DNA of 64,000 nucleotides from Adineta ricciae (Eukaryota; Rotifera; Eurotatoria; Adinetida; Adinetidae): NCBI GenBank assembly GCA_905250025.1, contig CAJNOJ010000154.1, forward strand, positions 186,001-250,000. Reading direction: 5' to 3'. Every line of letters starts with the position of its first letter. The first letter of the stretch is position 1. Under the pieces are notes generated by a model that was not told where the DNA came from, ran no database searches, and saw only the letters and a program-made list of their open reading frames with translations. The position numbers and the translations under genes are program-made. This document shows, piece by piece, positions 43,730 through 55,072 of this stretch.

Positions 43730-44649
43730 ATGAGCACATATTATGATCAAGTTGTCAAGTCCAATATTTACGTCCAACCCATACTATTTACTTTGCTCTT
43801 AGCTACAAATAGTCTAAAAGTTCACATTCTATTTTCACGTGCTGTGCATATATCGCCATGCACTTATTATTTGATTAGCTATGCCATGTTCACTATTCTC
43901 TATACTTGCCTAGTGTGTCCAACACAAGCAATACGTGCACTACTTATCGGCTGAGAGAATACACCGACAGGATGCAATATATATTTCTTCGCTTTAAACA
44001 CATCACCGTATATTGCTCGAGTCATGCTCATTTTAGCCTCATTCGATCGCTACTGTTTCAGTTCCAAATCACAACGACTCAATTCGAGAAGTACCAAACG
44101 AACAGCTTATAGAGCTATCATTATTGCGACGATATCCGTGACAGTGTACATGTTACCGATGACGTTCATCTATTATTTTGACACAACTACTGGCATATGT
44201 ATGTGCTTAGTCAGATGATAACATATTATACACTGGGTCCATTATTACTGATTATCTTTGGGATTCTGACTATCATCAATACTCATCGACATGCCCGTGT
44301 TCGAGTGGTACCACATAATTCTGGGTCATCTGGTCGGCGAACCAAAGGACAACTGGCTCGTATGCTTCTTCTGAAAGTTTGTTGTCATCTTATCCTAACC
44401 ACTCCATTCGGTGTTATATATTTTCTGAACGCACTCGATCCATCAACTCGTACATCAAATATCACCGCTATACGCTACATATGTGTGCTATGGGCAGAAT
44501 TAGATTGTTTTGTTTCATTTTTCCTTTACATTCTATCTAGAAGTTTGTATCGGGAAGAACTTCGTCGATTATTCAAATTCATTCAACCACAGAATCACAT
44601 AAAGATTACCATTCGCCATCAACAAGTAGAAAACAAACCTACAGCATGA
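43730..44649 (+). pseudogene. 7TM receptor pseudogene
   Basis: A third member of the receptor family, closest to the intact gene at 50008. Lesions: a TGA at about 43952-43954 where the paralogues have TGG (IGWE), and a deletion of about 36 bp around 44200 that removes the second extracellular loop (CRQYSSLPVKI in the paralogue) and changes frame. The remaining parts are recognisable: MSTYYDQVVKSNIYVQP at the start, FDRYC, QLARMLLLKVCCHLILTTPF and SLYREELRRLF at the end. The 3' flank matches the flank of the receptor at 30045. Confidence 0.88.
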
Positions 44650-44922
44650 AGCTGTGAATAGTGACGAGAATGATTTTATGGTTCGATGTTGTTCTCATGA
44701 AATAAGCATAAAATACGTTGAAAATATGTCGTGCGATCAACGATCATATATCTTTAGTGCGAGATCCTTGAAGTTGCTCACGTTTTCTCGGACATATGGT
44801 TCTTATTAATCTCGTCGGTATGACAGCCGCATAACCTTTTCTTCCCTACAATGTTTTTATTGTACATGTCACAACTCGAATCAAATAGAAAAGCTTTCAG
44901 CGCAATCTCTACGGGATTAAAA

Positions 44923-45049
44923 TGTGAAACACGACGCCATTGGCGTTCCAGACAGTGATGCCTTTGTTACCTGTCGGTCACAGTCTGAGGGGGGGGGTCC
45001 AAATTTCTACCCTAAGCCTTCAACACTCCCTTTCAGGTCGTGTTTCACA
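44923..45049. mobile_element. 127-bp foldback element
   Basis: Ends TGTGAAACACGAC (44923-44935) and its perfect complement (45037-45049), with a 101-bp interior that includes a run of nine G. The same end with its left flank (acgggattaaaa, gaaacacga) occurs alone at about 48237-48262, so this belongs to a dispersed family. Confidence 0.65.
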
Positions 45050-47271
45050 AATGTTGAAAACTCCAATCATCAGGTACTGTATAAATAATAACTTCATCAT
45101 AAATTTGATCAAACATATACTATCTATGATAGAAATATGAGACAGAAATTCTAACTTTTATAGATGATCAAAAGTCGAAAATTAGCTGTTCGGTTTATGT
45201 CCATGTTATGATCCGGTCCCTTGATCAAATCATAATGATATCAGCATGGAATATTCTTTCAAAGGGATTATCTATGCTTCTTCTCTGATCTATACATACA
45301 TACATACATATAGATAGTTTCTTTTGTTCTGCTCATGATCTGGATAGGTTGTTCTTTTGGTCTTTTCCTAGTGACAGGTCATGATGTCATTAACTTAAGT
45401 ATTTTCCTATGATCTGATCTGAAGAGAATACCTATGAAGGCCTGCATATATACATATACATCATGTGTCGTTGCTTAAGTATGTGTGGAGATTGAGAAGA
45501 AAGCATATATTCAATAAACAGTATCTATCGGATCAGAACATAAGAGTCCACCAAGGAGATATAAAATACATCACGAAGAATGCTATACTAACAGAAATAT
45601 CTATCAAGATATTACTGTTCTCTTAGAAAATAGCGATAATCCAATATATTATCACTATCTGTGATGGAACTATTCCTTTATCTATGTAGTTTTATCATGA
45701 CTTGTATTTATCAGAAGAAAGAGAACGAAGAAAATTAACAAAAATGGATAGAACGATAGTATCACAGGCATCGTTATTTTCTTGTATAATGTTCTCTTTC
45801 ATTCAGCATATCTTCTTGACCTTCACCTTATACTATATAACGTTTCTTCTCTTTCTTGTGTTCTCAATGTAAAGCGGTATGCTACGTTATACGATGACCA
45901 TTTAGAGTATATAGAGTAGTACAGAGAGTTTCATTGTCTTTATACTGAGAATAGCTATATTCAATTTGTCATTATGATTGCTGCATCAATAACGAAATAC
46001 ATCTTCTTTTCTTGTTTTATTATCGTAAGGCAATATATGAGTGAAGGATGTGCTCAATACACTTTTTCGATGAAAAAGTATGGATTGTGTATAAAAATTA
46101 TATTTTTTCTAGACTTTCATAACGAATTTTGATTATAAATTATCACGAAAATCTCGTCCTGTATTTAGTCTAAAAATCGATGTTTTTCGAAATTGCTTTG
46201 AATTTTCTTCATTATTACAATTTTTAATATAACTGTTTTATTTTGCTAAAATGATTTCTCTTCGATCTTCTTTCATAGGGAAAATCAATAATATATTCTG
46301 AAAGTAATTGTCAATCTCTAGAAAATTATTTCCAAAAAAATATAGGAGACCGAAAGAAAAAGGTCTGTTACTAAAGGATACGGTAAAATCTACGAATTCT
46401 TGTCCCGACATTTATTTATTAAGTGATGAGAGATAAACACTAAATTTTTTTCTTATTGAAGAAGCAACTCTAGAATTTCAAATGTTAAAATTCATTGCGT
46501 AGAATCCCAGGTTATGAGTGTTCTTCATTCATATATGAGCATCGTTGAATCAGTGACTGAATAAAGGAGTAATTATATTATTTCTTTCATTCAATATATT
46601 TTTATAAAAGTACAATTTATACATCAACAAACTATTAGAAAAATTTCTCTGATGAGTTAATTTCAAGATTTTTAATAATTTTGTCATATGATTAATTATG
46701 TAAAGGAAAATACTTAACAATAAATATCAGAAGCGTATTTTCCCTGTTGTATATTCTTTCTAAATATCTTCTCGGTCCATTCCCTTTCTGATTCTTTATC
46801 TCTCTCCCTCTCTCTGCGTTATTATTCGGAAAATACAAGATAGAGAAATAGAAAGAGAACGAAGCAAGAAGATACTGAGAAAGTATGTCCAATGAAATAT
46901 ATACCGCAGTAGGTGAGAGAAATTACTTGAGATTAAAATTAATATGAATATATAAAAGAAACTCTATATCTATGCTTTGTTTTGTGTAAATAGAAGAAAA
47001 TAACTAATTTCTTATTTTCAAAGATAAATTCAATCACAAACAGAAGAAAGTGAGATGTTTTTTTCTTGTTTATTCAGAAGGTAAAAATTTTCGGGATTAA
47101 AACAATTGGAGTTTATTAGTCTTTCTTGAATAATTTTAAAAAGGAATATTTGGTGAGAGTTTTGTGATAGATAGGATTATTAACACTGTTTAAGTTGGAT
47201 TGATTTGTATTTCGAATTTTTGTAATTGGTTAAAATTTTGAAAACGATTTTTGAGCATATTTTTATAAGCG
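45050..47271. other. AT-rich intergenic, 2.2 kb
   Basis: No gene seen. It includes a small (ACAT)n tract at about 45293-45309 and several runs resembling polyadenylation signals. Short similarities to 54420-54700 (ctatcaagatatta, ttctcttctctataaaag) suggest a decayed dispersed repeat, but I cannot define its ends. Confidence 0.45.
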
Positions 47272-47931
47272 TCATTGATATGAACGAGCTCTCTCACAAA
47301 GTTCGTCTAAAGTAGGTGTAAATGTATCTTTAATCTTTAATTCTTTATACTTAGCAGCTAATGAAAATAAATATTCGAAATTGGTTCCATTTCGACCCTC
47401 TGCTTGAGACATTCTTGATACTTGACCTTCGATTGTTTCAGGAATATCTACACAAAATTCACTTTCTTCATTAACAATACATGTTAATGCATATTCAGGT
47501 GTTCCATCAGCAGAACGTGTTACTTTAACAAAATCATATTTATAAATATCCATCACTCTTCCATCCTGGGTTGCGGGTGTTTCTCTTTCAACAAAAGCTT
47601 CTACAAAATCAATAATTTTATCATCTTTTGCAATAAGTAAAGCACCATGAACACGACTATCTGGTTCTTCTTTTAAGCCCAGCGTTAATCCTCTTCTTTC
47701 GAATGTGCCACGATAAATAAAATCTTCACAAAAGAAACCTTTTTCGTAATCTTGAAGTATACAATCATGTTCCATTTCAGCATCTTTAATTGGATTCCAT
47801 AATAATGAACCATAAGCAAAGACTGAAATTTGATTATTCCTTTCAATTGATTCAACAATTATATTTCTTGTTGATTCATCTAAACCATTTAATAATTGTA
47901 AACTTTGATGCAATTGAACAACATCCACCAT
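47272..47931 (-). CDS. ChaC-like gamma-glutamylcyclotransferase
   Basis: An intronless frame of 219 residues. The substrate-binding loop FAYGSLLWNP is at residues 38-47, RGTFERRGLTLGL at 74-86 is the next conserved strand pair, and the catalytic acid lies in VERE (E115 or E117). The family (ChaC/GGCT fold) cleaves the gamma-glutamyl bond of glutathione to 5-oxoproline and Cys-Gly in the cytosol. Typical ChaC proteins are 180-230 residues, so this is full length. An N-terminal helix of about 30 residues precedes the core. Glutathione turnover would fit stress physiology, but that is inferred. No neighbour is linked in function. Confidence 0.87.
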   Translation of the reverse strand: MVDVVQLHQSLQLLNGLDESTRNIIVESIERNNQISVFAYGSLLWNPIKDAEMEHDCILQDYEKGFFCEDFIYRGTFERRGLTLGLKEEPDSRVHGALLIAKDDKIIDFVEAFVERETPATQDGRVMDIYKYDFVKVTRSADGTPEYALTCIVNEESEFCVDIPETIEGQVSRMSQAEGRNGTNFEYLFSLAAKYKELKIKDTFTPTLDELCERARSYQ

Positions 47932-49234
47932 TTTGTTCTTTTGTCGATGTGTTGTATTTGATACTGTAATATCTTCTAACTAGCGAATAAATGGAAATGA
48001 ATTGTATAGAAAATTGACTGCTTTATAAAGACATACAATCTTGATGGAGATTTCCTGCACTAGGACACGTATTGATATTTTACGGAGTTTTCCTAAACAT
48101 CAGTTTTGCAGAGATAAAACAAACAATAAATGATATTTGTTCGGATGTTTCCATAATAATAGACAATTTTCCAACTTTCGTCATGACGATTATTTCCATT
48201 AGGGATTTTTTTAAAAAGCTTTCGGCATAATCCCTTACGGGATTAAAAATGGGAAACACGATGTGATCAGTGTGTTTGTTTGATTGTTTTTATTGGTCGT
48301 GATAGATTTCTAGAATATTACGTTTTATTCCTCTCCTATACATAGTTGGTTCGAATAGATTTGGTTTAAACAAATAGGTATTTTGTTATAAGATATGGTT
48401 TGTTTCATTATATTATCTGTCCGTGTTGGTACTATACTACTATTAGTGCTAGTGGTCAGATAAATAACATCAATACTAATTGCTAAAGTAATTTACTCAA
48501 AAAAAAATTCCGATAAAATCGTTTTTTAGCATGTCCAACGGTTACACACATCCTAACGAGTATTTTTCCTCTTCGCTTTTCACTATTTGTTGTGTGTCGA
48601 TTAGCGATTTGAACGTGTGCATTATTATTGAAATTTTATAGTAAACATCTTACGAAATAGATTTGTTTCTAAAAACGTCAATTAAAAACAGTGTAAGATT
48701 CATGCCAGAAAATTCTACAATGTGCGGTTCGCTGCATTTTCGTCCGCTCTTTTCAATGATGAAAACCGGACCTCTATATATTGTTTCCATCAAAAACTAT
48801 TCAGAAAAAGCTCATTTACCATTATTCAGATGATTTTCACAATAACCGTTAGACATTCCAGAAAAATCGATTTTATCGGAATTTTTGTTTTTATAATTTT
48901 AGTTGAAGTAGATCAAATAGCATAGGAAAATGGAGAATTTTTTTCTCTATCAGGCTATAATAGAGAAAGTTTCTTAACGCTTTCGGTAACAAATTTCCGG
49001 ACAACTCTCGCTACTTTTGGTATACCCTAAGTATGTGCGCATCTCGAACGTTATGTTGTTGTTTTCTCGGATTTTGGGCGAGAATGTTCCGGCCAAGATT
49101 TATCACCGAACATTCATTTTTGATTGAAAAATGGTCCATTATGTGAAGTAGAAGGCGAGAAGGCAAACTTGCTGATGAATGTTTTGAATGCTAACAAATA
49201 TTAAAGCAGCTGATCACAACGTTTGACGAATTCA
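47932..49234. other. Intergenic, 1.3 kb
   Basis: No intact gene. It holds a partial end of the foldback family at about 48237-48262 and, at about 49014-49031, the string ttttggtataccctaagt, close to the terminus of the palindromic element at 55073-55726 (ctggtatgccctaag). An ORF at 48722-48925 is not recognised. Confidence 0.5.
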
Positions 49235-49472
49235 GATGCTGGTGTTTGTGAACATTTATTAGATCGAATGGAAAGAGAATCAAGTACGAGTGTGCTTCGA
49301 ATGCGTTCAGCTAGAGATCCTCAAATGTATGAATTTCGTGTTTGCTATGGATATTATTTTCAAATTCAGAAAGTTCGTGATTTAATTACTATCTATAATC
49401 ATCTAACATTTGATTTTATTATAGGATGTTTCTGTTTTAGTGACATCATGGTATGGAATTGCTGCATTGTAA
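49235..49472 (+). pseudogene. Terminal exons of an unrecognised gene
   Basis: An open stretch that begins after a splice-acceptor-like ttcag (49231-49235) reads DAGVCEHLLDRMERESSTSV and continues to FRVCYGYYFQIQK. A 52-bp intron (49373-49424, donor GTTCGT, acceptor TTATAG) then joins it in frame to DVSVLVTSWYGIAAL and a stop at 49472. The intron length fits the window. No upstream exon is evident and I do not know the family, so this is either the 3' end of a gene whose rest is lost or a remnant. Confidence 0.35.
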
Positions 49473-50007
49473 TTCTTTTTTTACCATAGAGACAAGAGGA
49501 CTAAAACAGTTTGAGTGATTCAACTAAGATGTCGCTTGTTTATCTATTGAGAGAAATTGAAATAAAAGCAGTATGTTCCCTAGCATCCGAAATCATGTTG
49601 AAGTAGAGTAGCCATGTGTATAATTATTTTCTCATTGGCCGCGTCGTCGTATGTCCTTATCGTCTAAGTACGTTTGTTAGAAATTATTTTCTTTGAGCAA
49701 AATTTTCTTAGACGTGTTCTGTTCTAGTAGTGCTCAACTATTATAAAGTCAAAAATGCAAGAACAAGAATAGCCATACTGCAAAACTAATAATTTTAACA
49801 TGGAAATTATTCACGCTTGTTTTAAAGGATCAAACAATCAAAGTGTGTTATCAGAAGTTTATGTTTTTGACGTCACCGTTAGAACATGAATCTCGTTAAA
49901 AAATTTCTTTTTCTTTTTCCGCAACGCTTTGAAGGACTCATTATTCTGTGCTGCTCACCAGAAACTTCATTGAAGAACCTCAACAGCCATTTTTGGATTC
50001 GTCAACG
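49473..50007. other. Receptor upstream region
   Basis: About 535 bp with the promoter of the receptor at 50008. It is related to the region upstream of the pseudogene at 43730. An ATG at 49948 is in frame with the receptor but its 20 extra codons are not conserved in the paralogues. Confidence 0.45.
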
Positions 50008-50958
50008 ATGAGTACTTTTTATGGTCAAGTTCTAACAGCCACCATTTACGTACAACCTATACTATTTACTTTGATTATAATCACAAATACTCTCAAGCTT
50101 CGTATTTTGTTTTCAAGGGCTCTCCGAGCTTCGTCTTGTACATATTATCTCATAAGCTATGCAATCTTTACAACTATATTTACTTGCATCTTGTGTCCAA
50201 CTCAGGTACTCCGCGCATTACTTATCGGTTGGGAGAATACATTCGTCGGATGCAACATACATTCTTTTATTTCTTTTGCACCATCGTTTATTGCTCGAGT
50301 TATGCTTATCTTGGCATCATTTGATCGCTACTGTTCCAGTTCAAAGTCACAAGGACTCAATGTAATCAGCAATAAACGAATAGCACAGCTAAGAATCGTT
50401 ATAAGCATCGTGACTGCTACAATTTACATGTCGCCAATGACGTTCATCTTTTATTTCGACACAACAACTAGTACATGTCGGCAATATTCCAGTTTACCAG
50501 TGAAAATCTATGTGCTTAGTCAGGTGGTAATATATTATATGCTCGGTCCGTTACTACTAGTTGTACTTGGAGTCCTTACTATCATTAACATTCGTTGGCA
50601 TGGTAGTGTTCGAGTAGCACCGCGAAATCCTCGGTTATCCGGTCGGCGAACTGAAGGACAACTAGTTCGTATGTTGCTTCTACAAGTCTGTTGTCATCTG
50701 ATCCTAACCACTCCATTCGGTGTTGTCTATTCTTTGAACGCATTCAATCCGTCAACTCGTACACCAAACATCGTCGGTATACGTTACATCTGTATAATGT
50801 GGACACAGGTTGATTGTTTTCTCTCGTTTTTCCTGTATATTTTATCGGGGAGTGTGTATCGAGAGGAACTCCGCCGATTGTTCAAAATTACTCAACGGCA
50901 GAACGGTCGTGAAAATCATCACTTAACACTAACAAAAAGAAATGAATCTGGAGCATAA
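50008..50958 (+). CDS. Rotifer-type rhodopsin-like 7TM receptor, intact third subtype
   Basis: 316 residues from MSTFYGQVLTAT, the start shared with the paralogues (an in-frame ATG at 49948 is rejected). Seven spans, FDRYCSSSK after TM3, a Cys at the TM3 start (GCNIHSF) and another in extracellular loop 2 (STCRQY), and QLVRMLLLQVCCHLILTTPFG at TM6. TM7 reads CFLSFFLYILSGS with no NPxxY. The third loop is basic (GRRTEGQL), as in G-protein-coupled members. The C-terminal tail is longer than in copies A and B (FKITQRQNGRENHHLTLTKR). The ligand is unknown. It is the only intact member outside the duplicated block. Confidence 0.86.
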   Translation: MSTFYGQVLTATIYVQPILFTLIIITNTLKLRILFSRALRASSCTYYLISYAIFTTIFTCILCPTQVLRALLIGWENTFVGCNIHSFISFAPSFIARVMLILASFDRYCSSSKSQGLNVISNKRIAQLRIVISIVTATIYMSPMTFIFYFDTTTSTCRQYSSLPVKIYVLSQVVIYYMLGPLLLVVLGVLTIINIRWHGSVRVAPRNPRLSGRRTEGQLVRMLLLQVCCHLILTTPFGVVYSLNAFNPSTRTPNIVGIRYICIMWTQVDCFLSFFLYILSGSVYREELRRLFKITQRQNGRENHHLTLTKRNESGA

Positions 50959-51413
50959 AGCTATGGCTAATGATGAGTACTGTATGTTTGCTGGATGTTG
51001 TTTTATAGTGAAACAAGTATCAAATACATTAAATCTTTTCTTGCTTACACTTGTTAATATCGATACATTGAATTTGAACTCAAAATAATGAATACGCTTG
51101 TCTTCACCAATGTGTTTGTCGAGGAGTATGAAAGTCTTGTTGTAATATGTACGACGCATGCTTAGATGAATAATCAAGTGATTGCAGTTGAGATTTGTTT
51201 GTCGCTCTGATTCAATCAACTTCATACGAGAGGATATTTCTCATAAAATAGGTGAAGTTAGTATTCATCATTAATGTATCCTCGAAGTACATTCACCTCT
51301 CCTCATCAATTATGACCGACTGCATTATTACATCGAAGGGAAGTCAACATGCATTCCACCCGAGAATGACTCTAACGTCAAACAAATATTTCTCAACGTT
51401 AGTTATTTTTCAA
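50959..51413. other. Intergenic between receptor and NHL gene
   Basis: About 455 bp. The first part is related to other receptor 3' flanks (gatgttgtttta, gaaacaagtat). Nothing else recognised. Confidence 0.4.
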
Positions 51414-52750
51414 ATGAACACCAAACCGATGCACGTAAACTACACATATATTCTTCTCTTCATCTTTTCTTCTCAAATAGAATGTACTCGTATTGGTATA
51501 ATTTATAATGTCAGCTTGGTTGGTCAAACAGTTTCGCAAATGAATGTAACATCGTGTGATGAATGTCTCTGCCGACTAGCAAAAAATATCACATTCATTT
51601 CATTTAATTGTCATTTGTTGAGCAGATCATGTGAAATGTTTGGCGCTTACAATGACACAATTAGTTATCAACTGATTAGCAATATCAATAGTTCGTTTTC
51701 TTTTATTCAACTACCACCAAGCAGTTCAATAACTACAGCAGTTACTACACCCATAAAAACAACGACGACGACAACAACAGGTAGTTTGTATCGATATGAT
51801 GCAATTTCGTGAGTTTATTGAAAGTTTTACTTATCTTTTAAGGTCCCTGTTCATATACAGTTGCTGGCCAGTGTAATTCAACTTCCGGAAGCGATCGTTT
51901 TTCATTGAAACAACCAATCGATATTTATCTTACTCGTAATGATAGCATCCTCTATGTAGCAGATTTCGGAAATACTCGTATTCAACAATTTCAGCTGTCA
52001 TCCAAAAATGGAACAACGGTTCCAGTATCTATTCCCAATGTTGGCGGTCTTTATTACGACGATTATGCGTCCATATTATATATAGCTCAGACTTCTTACG
52101 ATATAGTTTTCAGATGGCCATTAAATAAAACCTTACCGTTGGCTGGAGCAGCAAAGGCATGCAATGCAACTGGTGGGTGGTTTGGTGGGCCATATGGTAT
52201 TGTTGGCGATGCACAGGGCAATATCTATGTGGCCCATTCAACTTGTAATACAGTCGTTAAATGGGCGGCAAATGCGACAACGCCTATTCTCATTGGTGGA
52301 TTAGGTGTAACTGGCAATACTTCACGGCATCTCAATTTCCCTCGACATATGTACTTGGACGAGAAGAATTCTTACATTTACGTAGCAGATTCAAACAATC
52401 ATCGAATTCAACGTTTTTCAACGAATGGAAATGGAAACCGTACTGGTGTGACTGTAGCGGGAGGAAATGGTGCGGGTTCAGGAGCAAATCAGTTGAATAC
52501 ACCGGCAGGCGTCTTTGTATCACAGAAAGATGGTTCTGTCTATGTCAGTGATCGAACTAACCATCGAATTCAAAAATGGTTAACTAATGCAACGTCTGGT
52601 GTGACAGTCGTAGGCAATATGAATGGCACTTCGGGCAACACGACTTTCACTCTTAACCAACCTTATACAGTGGTTCTTGATCAAAATGAAACCTATATGT
52701 ATATTGCTGATTTTTCAAATAATCGTATCCAACGTTACCCAGTTGTCTGA
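51414..52750 (+). CDS. Secreted NHL-repeat protein with Cys-rich N-terminal domain
   Basis: Two exons (51414-51780 and 51843-52750) around a 62-bp GT-AG intron give 424 residues. The start at 51414 (or Met5 at 51426) is chosen because it opens a signal peptide (MHVNYTYILLFIFSSQIECT). A Cys-rich region (SCDECLCRLAKN, FNCHLLSRSCEMF) with several N-glycosylation sites follows, then a Thr-rich linker split by the intron. The C-terminal 280 residues form a six-bladed NHL propeller; blades end in the repeated VADFGNTRIQQF, VADSNNHRIQRF, VSDRTNHRIQKW, IADFSNNRIQRY. Such propellers bind protein or ligand; a secreted one suggests extracellular matrix or recognition. It lies downstream of a receptor gene in the same direction, with no functional link evident. 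Confidence 0.88.
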
Positions 52751-53199
52751 AAATATCGATGTACTTTCATAGATTCTTCTTATTCTCTCTGTTTTATATG
52801 ACAAAAATAAGACGAAACGTTACATGTTTGAAATGATTTTCTATATATTTGTAGAGAAATCTCTAGCACAACCGGTAATTCTTATAATCTGAGGCGTTCT
52901 CAATTGCGTAATGACATCTATTTTTACGCAGTGTAGTTTCTCATATATTACAATCAATGACGTCTTTCTCCTTGTTGTCTGTCTGTTTGATTAGCGCTTC
53001 TACACACCTTCATTCACTGTATCCTTGCAGGATACGACAGAATCCGTCGGATTTATTCGAGCGTTATAAATGATAACTAATAAATGAACGTAGTATGGAC
53101 GATGATATAATCGAAGTGATACGTCTGAGATTTCTTTGCCCTTGCCATTAAAACAACTTTCTCGTTTGAACAACTATCGTTTCTGTTCAAATCCTCAAA
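52751..53199. other. Intergenic
   Basis: About 450 bp, no gene. The end (gatatttctttgcc...cattaaaacaactttctc) is related to the region upstream of the pseudogene at 43730. Confidence 0.4.
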
Positions 53200-53344
53200 T
53201 CAAATATTTAGGTCCAACCCATACTATTTACTTTGATCATAGTAATAAGTATACTCTCAAACTTCGCATTTTATTTTCATGTGCTCGTTCGAGCTTCACC
53301 ATACACATATCATCTCATAAGCTACGCAATATTCGCTATCATTT

Positions 53345-53692
53345 GATTTGATGCGTTATAGCGTTTTCCGGGAAACTGATTTTTACAAGATTTCCAAAGA
53401 AAATAATTCGATTGTGCACTGACAAATACTTACCGAACAAAAAGCTGTCATCACCTTCCGCAGCACCCTCAATGAGATGATACCCCCATCACCCTCCGCA
53501 ACACCCTCAATGAGATGATACCCTCATCACCCTCAATGAGATGATACCCTCATCACCCTCCGCAGCACCCTCAATGAGATGATATTATCTTATACCGCCT
53601 ATACCGCCCCATAGTGAAATTCAATTTCCAGGAATTTCCTGGGCATCCGAAATGCATTGGATTTCCCGGCTAACGCTATAATGCATCATATG
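53345..53692. mobile_element. hAT-like MITE with 8-bp target-site duplication
   Basis: Inserted in a receptor pseudogene, which gives the empty-site reference. The 8-bp duplication TATCATTT is at 53337-53344 and 53693-53700. The terminal inverted repeats are about 27 bp (TGATGCGTTATAGCG on the left; TGATGCATTATAGCG as the complement on the right) and both include CCGGGAAA. The 348-bp body holds a tandem repeat. Eight-bp duplications are typical of hAT transposons. No transposase. Confidence 0.85.
53450..53586. repeat. Tandem repeat inside the MITE
   Basis: About four copies of a 20-38-bp unit built from catcaccctccgcagcacc and ctcaatgagatgatacc, one copy lacking the ccgcagcaccct part. Such arrays are common in foldback and hAT-derived elements. 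Confidence 0.8.
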
Positions 53693-54025
53693 TATCATTT
53701 ATACTTGTATATTGTGTCCAACACAGGTACTAAGTGCACTATACTCATTGGTTGGGAAGATACACGCGTCGGGTACAACATACATTTCTTTGTTTCTTTT
53801 ACACCATTGTTCATTGCTCGAGTTATGCGTACCTTAGCATCATTTGATCGCTACTGTTCCAATTCTAAACCACAACGACTCAATGCAACCAGCACTGAAC
53901 AAACAACACAATTGAAGATCATCATATGCACCATAGCCATTACTTTATCGGGAAGTGTAATTACTTCAGATAAGAATATTGATTTCATTGATCGTAACGG
54001 AAATTTTGAAAATCAAACAAGATGA

Positions 54026-55072
54026 CTCTATGATAGTACACTGTCGACAGAATTCCTTTGAATCCAACGATGTTATCTAGACATTTAAACAAATTAACAC
54101 ATTCGAGGCGATTCAGTTTTCGTACAGAAATCGATCAAGATATTCATTTCACGTAGAATAAACTTTAGTAAACGTATTTACTTACTCTTTCTTTCTATGA
54201 TATGAATTTTTTAACTGATATTTGATACAAAAATAAAACAATACAACAGGTGACATAATCAAACTAAAGTTCTGTAAATACCGTATGATCTTTACTCGTT
54301 GGCATACCATCTGAGAATGTGAAATGTTTCAAATGCTGCAAATGCACTCATAGGACAAAGTTTTCCGTCTTCTCTCAAAGAGCATTTCATTTTAATTGAT
54401 AAAGATTAGGCTGAGTGTACCGACAGACATGTCTATCAAGATATTATAATGTATATTCTGCCATTTTAAGATATTAGTTATATACGATAGTGTCCTTGCA
54501 TGATATTCTTGTCATGCTAATGTTCTGATTATCCGTGTTACCTTGTACTGTCACTTTGTATTCTCTTCTCTTCTCTATAAAAGACGATGTTCTGTATTGT
54601 ATGAGACACAACTGGAATATGGAATGATGTAGAGAACATCTTTAGCTACATCAGAATAACGATAACGTTATTCATCCAGTTTGTCATTGTGATCACAATT
54701 AAGAAAAGAAATAAAATAAAAGGCTGCAGCAGCGCAAAACCAAATATTATTTACATTCTTATTATTTTTCCGTTACACTGAGTTTCATCGGTATGCATTC
54801 AAATCTATTTCTATAGTATCAAACATTCATATTAGAAAGAAACGAGTTTTATCAAGTTCTTTGAAAAGATAATGAGATCAAATGCTTTATCTGTATACGA
54901 TCAGATTGTTCAAATTCTTTTGAATGTGCTTGTCAAGCATAGTTTCGAATACCTACGAATACACGAAATATTGCGATTGATAGTTTGTTTGAACAAACAA
55001 ATGTTTTAATAGAATTGATTTTACATTCAACACAAAGAAAAACATCAAATTTTAAAGACAAGAGTCAATATT
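54026..55072. other. Intergenic, 1.05 kb
   Basis: No gene or clear repeat. A segment at 54420-54700 has short similarities to 45600-45900. Confidence 0.45.

Larger units (their letters stand above)
53200..54025 (+). pseudogene. 7TM receptor pseudogene split by a MITE and internally deleted
   Basis: The fifth receptor locus. The 5' part (53206-53344) matches TM1 and the start of TM2 of the gene at 50008 and lacks the first dozen codons. A 348-bp element interrupts it. The receptor resumes at about 53693 with TM2-TM3 (the CTILIGWEDTRVGYNIHFF frame, then ARVMRTLASFDRYCSNS), continues to the start of TM4 (KIIICTIAITL) and then jumps to LSGSV, the end of TM7. TM4-TM7 have therefore been deleted. 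It cannot make a receptor. Confidence 0.85.
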
